Below are positions 50,301 through 59,300 of a DNA stretch of 64,000 bases, one piece after another. Location of the stretch: positions 680,129-744,128 of the forward strand of contig JAYKAV010000489.1 in the NCBI GenBank assembly GCA_035582835.1, in the 5' to 3' direction. The notes beneath the pieces are model-generated. The model worked only from the letters and a program-made list of their open reading frames with translations, made no database searches and was not told the origin of the DNA. Origin of the DNA: Phoebastria nigripes (lineage: Eukaryota; Chordata; Aves; Procellariiformes; Diomedeidae). How positions within the stretch are numbered: position 1 is the stretch's first letter; each line of letters starts with the position of its first letter. A program made the position numbers and the translations under genes.

Positions 50301-53300
50301 GGGATGTGCCCCCCGAAAAGGCAGCACGCCGCCCTGCCGGGGTCAGCCCCGGGGAGCTGGCGAGGGTGGGAAGGTGGGGAGTCTCAGCGATGCTACGGAG
50401 CAGGTGGAGCTGGTGCTCCTCGTTTCTCTTTTTTGTAATGAATGAGAATTATATGAGTGAAAGGGAGTTGGAAGGAGGGGAAAACACAGGTTGCTGAGTG
50501 CTGGTCACTGGAAATGGGGGATTTTTTTGAGTTTCCTAACCCGGCGGCTCAGGCAGGGTCCTGGCTGCCGAGGAGCGGACAGCCAAAGCCTCTTGCAGGA
50601 GGAGCCCCCCTGCCCAGAGACATGACATTTGGGGACAACCGCAGTGATTCAAAATTGCCATTTAGCAAACAGCTCGGAGGAGAGGTCTGGGCTTCTCCGG
50701 GACAACTTCGGTGCTGTTTTGGGGGCCTCCAGATGGGAGGAGACGTCCCTGTCGGACAGTGGGATGTGTTTCTGTGGTCCTGTAGCTGCCGTATTTGTTT
50801 GTCGTGGGTTTGCAGAGCTTATAACCTGACTTAATCCCAGCCTTAGCTGGGGTTTTTAAAAGAGGATTTTGGGCTCCTTTCCTCTACTCCTCTACCCCTC
50901 TGCCCAGCCATGTGTTGCATCGCTGTGGAGCACCTTGTGGGCCCCTGGGGATGAAAATATTTGACCGGTGTGTTTGTGTATTTGCATTATGGGCCCAGTC
51001 CTGCTCAGTCCTGAATTTCCTTGAAAGTCTGTGGGAAATGAGGACAAAGTCAACCTTCCCTGGATCGAGTCTCTGTTTCCTGAATGACTCTGCTGGTTGC
51101 CTACAGGCATAGAAAGCCGTCTGAGCTACTGTGCGGGCTGCCACGCTTGTATTCAACATCAGCAAGAGATCATAGCTGTACAGATGTTATTAAGCAGAAT
51201 GTAACAATAAGGAAACCTCTGGATTTCTGTAACACAGCAAACCACCATAGGCAAAAAAGGAAGGGGACTTCTGCATTGGCTTCTGGCTCTGCCACATCTG
51301 CTGCCACCATGGCCAACATCACCAAACGGTTGGCAAGAGGAAGGCAGCTTTCCTCAGCGAGCTCAGGCTTCTTCAAACTCGTTGCCCCTGAGCAGAAAGC
51401 AACCTCTCTACTCACATTTGAGCTGTGCTGTACTGCATGCCGACAGAGAACAGGGTGGGTGGAGAGTCGCGAGGTTGCTCTGCCCGTGCTAACCCAGCGC
51501 TGCTGTGCTGCCCCTGAGGGCCCTGGTTTGCAGTTGACCCACCTAGTGCTGCCCCAGGTCTCGACGGCTTTCCCGGCTCAGGTGGGGTCCCAGGGTGATG
51601 CAAGGCTGCAGCCAACCTTGAGCTGCTTGCCGTGCTGGATTTCAGCCTGCTCCCTAGCGAGCAGCAGCAGCCTGCAGGAATGGCGATGGGTATTTGCTCG
51701 GCTGCAAGTATGTAGAAGATAAATGATCGAGTCAAAGCCACTGATGGAGATGAATCCTGCCCCATCAGAGCAAAGTGCTCGAAGTAGGATGTTCTCTGGT
51801 GGCCTTTTAGATTCAGAGCAGAGGGAGGGACATCTTTGCTTTTCCTCATGTGCGCCTGTTTTTATTTTCTCCCTTATTATTTTTTTTTCTCTTAATTCTG
51901 CAGAAAGCATTCAACGCCCTGTGCCACAGCACGCATTTGTATGGCCGGAGGCTGGTCTTGGAGTGGGCAGACACGGATGAGACAGTGGAGGCCCTGAGAC
52001 GGAAAACGGCAGACCATTTCCACGGTAACGTAGCAGCATCCTTCTGGCCTGCCGATACAGCCCCGGCTGGCACCGTCCCATCTGGCACACGCTGCCGGTC
52101 CACGCCAGCCCTTTCCCCGCCGCCACCGGCTTGCCGGAGCTGGCAGGTAGATGCTGGAGCCTGACGATGCAAGCGCAGGGGGAAGCAGGAGGCATCCAGG
52201 CCACGGCTTTGTCTGACAGCTCTCTGTCTGCACGTGAGCCGGTTAACTCTCCGTGTGCTGGCCCTGCCGAGGCACCTCGATGCCACCTGCCAGCTGCAAT
52301 GCTTTTGCTCCGTCCACCTGCACCCCAGGGTGCTCTGTAGTTGGGGACAGGCTCTGTGCATGCAGCACACAGATTGAAAAGGACAAATAATTTGGCCATC
52401 GGTTGAGATGCGGAGAGGGCTGTTTGGATCAGGTTCCCGAGAATGACAGCTCCGCAGATAACAGCACTGCAGGCTCCTATTGACAGCCATCGACAGGCAC
52501 AAATGCATTGCTTGGCAAATATTTATGTAGGCAGGGCTCCCCTGGGCGGGAGGGCTAAGCTGGAGATCAATGCTCTTCCTCCTGCATCCCCTCCCAGCCT
52601 CCCCTCTCCATCACGCACATGCCCATCGCCNGGGGGGTTGGCATAAGCAGTTCTGGTGCTGCATGTCGCAATCCCCGGCGATGGAAGAGCAGCAAGCCTC
52701 CCTTATTTAGCAAGCCTGACTCCAGCGGGACCTGGCCTCGTGTTCGTGAAATAGTGTGCACAGCGCTGATTATTACAGGCTGGGGAAGCTGCAGTTTGGT
52801 GGTGGAAGGGCTGAGGGTGGATATGACCAGAGAGGTGTGGAGCGAAGGGGGATGTGCTGGGAGCCACGGGCTGATCTCCAACGTGGTGCCAAAAAGGAGA
52901 CCAAAAGGAGCACAGCGGTGTCTAGGTGTATGTAACAGCCTGGGCGTAGAGCTGTGCTGCTGGGGGCACGAGTGAGGCAGCGGGGAGGACAGGCACTGCT
53001 GGGGATGGATGTGCCCACCCAGAACCCAGCGCTGGAGAGGGACACGTCATGCTTGATCACAGTAATGTGAGTCTCCACCCGGGTGGAGGAGGCAGTAGGT
53101 GTGATGTTTCATGCACCCCATTTTATATTCGGGATCTCCTTTCTCCCTTTCTGCTCTGCTCAGTCTAGGGGGAAAAAATAGTCTTGGCTTTACGGTAGCT
53201 GCAGACTTGCAGCAGATGCTGGCTGCTGCCTGCGAGCTCTGTCGCTTCCCTGTTTCCCCCAGGCTCAGCTTGCTTCCCGATTTCTGTCTGTGTTTGCTCC

Positions 53301-56300
53301 AGCCCACTTGTCCGGGGTCTTCCTCACCGAGGTGGGGACTCTGGGAGAGTGGGGGAAGAGCGTTTTCACGTCCCCGGAGGGATACAGCCTTGGAGCTGCA
53401 GTGGCTCCAGGGGCTTGGCTGAAAAACAGGAGCAAGGTTATCACTCCCCATCTTTAGGGATTGAAAATGTGATTGAAGGCGGTAGTCATCGCTGCGCTCC
53501 AACCCATCTCGAGAGGAGAGAAATAACAACCAATGACTTCAGCCCTGTCTGGCGCACTCGCGCGTCCTCCTCTGCAAAACTGCTGGTAGCTAATCCTGCG
53601 GCAGAGCGGGATCTGCCAGAAGTAGATCTCCATAACAAAGCCTGTCTGGGGCACAGTAGCGGGCACTGGGAGCTGGCTGGTGCCTGGGACCAGGTCTCAG
53701 CCTCTCCGCACCACACCGGCAGGCTGGAGTTTCATGGGTGGGATTGTATTTTTTTGGGAAGTGCCCTTTCCTGATTTCAAGGCGGGCTTGCCGTGGGGTT
53801 TCTGGCAGTGATACCCAGCAGCCCTGAGGAGGGGAGGGAGCTGCACCCCGTCCCTTTTGCTGTGGGTGTGCAGAAAGCGATAGTGATAGCAATAAAGAGG
53901 GAAAAACTGCAGCTAGCATTCTGTCTTCAGCCCCCATGGAGATGCTCCTTCGCATTTCCTCGCTGGCATAGCTGGAGACTGATTTTCCCACATGGAGCCG
54001 GGGTGGAAAGGATACAGAGCCTGTACGGCATTGCCGCCCTGCCTTGAATCCTCCCTGCCCCTTCAGCCTACCAAACAGCTGGGCTGAGACCNTGCATCGT
54101 GTTTCACTGCTGATGCAGACTGGATTCTGTCGACCAGAAAGGCGCAGGAGCAGCTCGGACATCCCTGCGCTGTTCATGGATGTCCCCGTGAGTTTTCCTC
54201 TGCCACCTCAGTGTGGGTGACTTGTGAGGGTCTTCCCACAGCTTTGCAGGCTGCAGTGGTCAGGCCCCTCTGGTCCCTTATCTCCAGGTAGGAAGGGACC
54301 GAGCTGGGAATGAGAGAGAAAAGGTAATTTTGAGTCTTCAAGTCTCAGAAAAGGTCCCTCGTGTCTTCAGCTGTTCTTTGCCACAAAAGCCGCTGCTGCT
54401 GCTGTCCTCGCGTTGCTCCCCAAGCCAAGCCCAGCCAGCAGTGTCTGAGAAGCAGGACGTGGAGGCAGATGCCTTCAAAAGGCACGGTGCGGTGGATGGG
54501 GTGGGACTTATCCCACCACCCAACTCAGCTTATTCCTTGTTTCCTGCCCTAAATTTCTTTGCAGGGTTGAGCATTGCCATCCCATGGGAGAGTCTTTTTC
54601 TTTTTTTTCTTTCTCTGAAAGTCTTCTGTGATCCTTTTGGACCTGGAGACCTCCAGCACCTCAAGCCACCCATGCTGTTTGGAGAGGCTGGTCTTGCTGT
54701 AGCGGCGGCGTGTGTTTGTATCAAGCCGTGTTGGCAGAGCTGTGCCATCGGTACAGGGTGACATNTGGCTTCTGCTGCTCCTGGCCCTTTTCCTGGTTAT
54801 TCCACAGAAATAAAAGCAACCAGGGAGTGTGCTGAGGATTTTGCACATACCAGAAGAGGTGAAAGTGTTAAAGCAGGACAAAGGACTGAGACTGCCCATC
54901 TCACGGGGCTTTCAGACACATTTCTCCCAAGTTTTATGCAATTGGAATTTAAGTATTTTTAAAAGCTCCTTCTTTTTCTTCTTGCATTTCCTCTTTTCTA
55001 TGCAGTTTTTGGTTTGCTGTGGGCACAACAGTGATGCACAGATGTTTCCAGAGTTAGCACGTCGTGGATCTGTGCGTAGGAGAGGCTGCAGAGTGCTAAC
55101 GGAGGGTGAGAAGATTGCCATAAGGCCTGGGGGGTTCTTATCACCGAGGTCCAGCGGGACAACACGGTGACCTGCNCTCCCCTGGGTTTGATGGCGAGAT
55201 TGACTTGAGCAATGAGCTCATCCTGCTCCGTCTCGCTGCCATCAGAGCAGATTTCTGCATCTCCAGCTTTGAAAGACCCACCTTGATCTTTCAGGCTGGT
55301 GTCTTGAGTAGCAGCGGTCAAAACCGCTCACCCAGCAGCTCCAGTGTCAGCCCCGTCATTTTTGTCTTAGCAGGGAAATATGTTGTAAAGTCTAGACCTG
55401 GGCTGCGAGAGACACATCCTACCACTGACTTCTCTCTGCTACAATTATGCACCTTATTTCTAGACACCATTTATAGAGATTTGGCTTCCAGTTCCCAGGT
55501 CTCACTCTGCTGTTATTTGTTAGGTTAAAGAGAGGTCTGGTCTCCTAAATCTTTTCTCCGTGCAGGCATTTGTCATGGCAATCAAGTCACTTCTGAGCCA
55601 TCTTTTCAATAGGTCTAATAGATGCAATAAAATGGAATAGGTTCCCTTCCCATTTCGTGTAGTTTTCAGGTCATTCCTTATGGCTTGTTCTGAGTCTTTG
55701 TAATGTTCCAGGAGAAAGTGAGGACCCCAGAAGTGGTCACCAGCTGCCAGAGGTGGTTTCAGTAATGCTGTCAGGAGTGAAGCCACAGCCCAGCCCTGAC
55801 GGCTGGGACTGCAGCACTACACCCTGCGCTCGCTCTCCTGCCTCCAAGCACAGTCTGTAAGAGGTTTAAGTCTTTTTGCTCATTTCTGAGTGTACCTTCT
55901 CTTCGTCCTGAGGCAGGAGGGTCTTATATTAGGGAAAAAAAAGCACTTACTTTGAGTTTTAATCGCACCCCACATGCGTTATTAATCTGTGGGACCTGCT
56001 GCTGCAAGGCGGCTGGAGAGCCCGCGAGCTTGGCCGGCTACAGGGGAGGATTTGATGCTGCTGTGGATAAAGAGACTTATCTACTGTAACGTGGTAAGGA
56101 GAAGCCACAGAAAGGTTGGCCAACGGTTGACCTTGGGGCCTCTAATCCAGCCCATAACGTGAAGCAGGGTCATGGCAAACGCTACATCAGGGCAGCGAGG
56201 GATGCACGAACCCTGCCACCAGCAGCATCTTGGTCCTCATTTGGGGAGGGGGATCCTCCCTTTGGAAAACAAGGATCAGTGATGTCTTTGAAACCAGCAG

Positions 56301-59300
56301 GGAGAATATTTTGGCTCTGCCAAAACAGTGATGAGGGGATCCCAATGCCCTGCAGCTGAATTTGCCAGCCCTGCGGCGAGGGGCAGATACGGATGTGTGC
56401 CCTGCGCAGGAAGGAGTGGTCTGGGGTTGCATCCAGAGCCCCAGTGCAGACCTGCACATCTCCTGCATCCCCGCGATCACATAACTGCAGCCCACAAAAG
56501 GTCAGTGAACAGCTCGATCCCCCTTTTCTTCCCTCGCTTGTCCGGCATGGGGGGACGGTTGCCGGCGCGGCTCCATCCTGGCAAGCCTCGCTGGGGGAAG
56601 ATTTGCAAGCAAGGCAGCGATACCCTCAGCGTGCGCGTGCTCCCTCTCTCCCGGGAGCTCGCAGTCCGTGCAGGGAAGGTACTTGCTCCCAATCCAGCTA
56701 AATTACTATTGACTTGTGTTCTCTGTGCTTCACAAACATTGCACTCAGCCATCACCAGCGGGGCTGGCGGTATCCTGCCAGGGCTAACTTGGGAAGCCAG
56801 CTGTGCTGGGCCGTTTTTTCCTGCTCTTTCCCATCGATCAAAGAATTAAATTGACAGCTGGGGAATTTTGCACGAGACGCAGGAAGGGGAAGGAATGACT
56901 TGGGGTTTTTTTTTATAGGAAGGATGGGGTGGAAAGAGGAGATGTGGAGGCTGCGGGGCAGNCGAATGAGGGAGAGATGCGTGAGGAGGGTGTCTGGCTT
57001 GCATTTCAGTTGTGAGAGTGTTTCCAGCAAGACCCCCGGTCTCGGCAGAGGGCTGTGGGTGGGTGTAAGCAGTGGAGCCCCACTGTGGCTCGCCCCTGCT
57101 TATTTACAGTTGTTTGCTGGAAGCACAGGGTTTGCAGGGGAAGGCATGCTCCACTCTGGACCTGATCCGGCGGGGTGGGAAGAGTCTTCCCTGTCCCCGT
57201 CCCCGTCACCTTTCCCAGGTTGCTCCTCCACTGGCCGCAGACCCCCAAGCTGCTCCTTTTACCTCTCAGCTGCATTACAGACCCGCCACGTTCGCCCTCA
57301 CCTCACAGCCTTTTGGGGTCCCTTTTTTCTCCTTTCTTCTTTTTTTTTTTTTTTTTTAGAGAGCATCTGTAACTAATGCAAACACATGCCGTAGCCGGAG
57401 ACTAAAACCCTGCAGGATTAGCATGGCATCCGCAACCCTGCCACGTTCTAATCCCGTGGTAATCCCCCTCTCGGCCCACCCCCGTCGGCTTTGGCTATTG
57501 TTTAAAGGAAGCAAATGGGATCGTTAGCGGGCAAACCTTAACCAGCTTGGAGCTGCAGAACGGAAGTCGAACCAATTCTCTTCCCCACCCTCCTGGGGTT
57601 TTTTTTTCCCCTTTTCTTCCTTGTTGGGTGGATGGGGGGGATGCTTCCAGTGCTCCCCAGCAGCGCCGTGGCTGAGCCGGTGAATCTGGAGCATGCAGTG
57701 GGGGCTGTTTGCCCTGCCAGCCCGCTGCCCACACCATGGCCGGTCCCCTGGGTGCACCGCACTGCTTAGGGATGCTCTCTTATCACCCGGCACCCCGCAT
57801 CCAGCGTCCCACATCCAGCAGCCCCTCTGCCGTGCAACCCCCATCATCGCCTCTGTGCGGGCTCTCCGCCTGCGGCACGTCGGGGTCTGGTGGGGAAGGG
57901 GTGGCAGGTGGGGGACACACTCTTCCCTGCTGTGGATTTGAGAGCTGAGACCACGTTTGATGCCGTTTCCGAGCCCCGAGCGCGGGGCTGGCCAGGGGAG
58001 CGGGAGCTGGGAGGGCAGAGTAAAGGGGAGGGAGAACCGCTGAGCTGGCACCTTCCTCCAGGGTGGGTTGTCCCTTGTGCCTTTGGGTGATTGAACTGGG
58101 AAGAGCTGCTGGAGGGTCTCGGGGTGGCACCTTGCAGCCCCCCCGCGGCTCCCCCGAGCTCGGCGGGGCAGGCGCTGGGAGGGGAGTGGGGGCCGCTGGC
58201 ACCCCCATCCCCCGGCCCGTCCCCGCAGCCCCCGGCGGGGAGGGAGGTGGGTTCTGGCGCTCTGTCAAGGAATTAATTGAAAAATAAAATCATTAGATGG
58301 GAACTCCAGAAATGCAAAATTGTTGGGAGTTGGGGGGAGGCGGAGGGGGGGATGTGAGCTTTTGTCAGGTTAATTTCTTCTGTATTGATGTTTTGTGACA
58401 TTTACTTGTTGTTTATCTCCCGCAGCAGCTGTAATACTAAAAGAAAATGCACAGCTTGTTCCATTTATTTATTTTACACCTTTTCTTTAGTCCTATGGTA
58501 TGTTTGTTTGTTTGAGAAACCCAGCGAGGCTTTTGATGTCTGAAAGCAGGATTTAAACAGCTGTTCTCCATGTGCTGCTCGCAAGCGAGAGCCGCTGGCT
58601 GGGGAGCAAGCAGGGGGAGAGGGGGCTGCTCCACGGCTCCTGCCGAGAGGGCACTTCTTGCCCGGCGGAGAGGAGGCAGCGCCGACATTGGCCTCAGCAC
58701 AGGGACCAAATGGCTTTGTCACCCCCGGCACTGGGTGCTGATGCGAGGCTGGGATGCTCGCCCATGTGCTGGCAGCCCCCGGGGGTTTCTCGCCCTCCTG
58801 CAGGCTGTAGCATCCGTGGGGAGGGATGCGTGCACGGGGCTGCGCCCCGCGGCAGTTTCAGGAGCATGGTGATGCCGGGGGGGGGTCACAGGACGGTGCT
58901 GGTGGCGCGGGACAAGAGGAGCGAAGCAGGGACATTCCTGCCCAGCTGTTGGGGGAGAGCCAGCCTCTCGCCTTCACCCACTACCAGCTGAGGTGGGAGA
59001 CGCAGGCTGGGCTGCAGGGCCAGGCAGCAATCTTATGTCTCGGCAAGGATGTTGGTGGGTCTGTGTCTTGCCAAGAGCCTTGCTGAACCAAGGCTGGTGT
59101 CTAGGTTGGTCTTGCGACCACTCTTGGACAGCGGATGGGTGAACTGGGGTCAACGGGAAGGGTCGGCATCACTGATGAGCCTGTTGGGGTGCTGGGGCCA
59201 TTTGTTTCCAGCAAAGCCTGTGAACCAAAGCACAGGTGGTAGGTATGGAGTCACACCTCCAGCCATGGTGCCCTGCCAGGGCCTGGCTGGTGAGGAGAAG

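Larger units (their letters stand above)
44716..51903 (+). other. RBM19: RBM19 intron (7.2 kb)
   Basis: GT-AG, phase 0. The acceptor TTAATTCTGCAG follows a strong T-rich tract. It contains an old CR1-like fragment at 46097-46215, a CpG-rich stretch at 46675-46815, and AT-rich blocks at 46930-47180, 47640-47960 and 50030-50250 that look like regulatory DNA. The rest is unremarkable. Confidence 0.8.

Noticed and set aside
51846..52508. Open frame of 220 codons on the minus strand
   Set aside because: It lies across an RBM19 exon on the opposite strand and is a shadow of it plus GC-rich intron.
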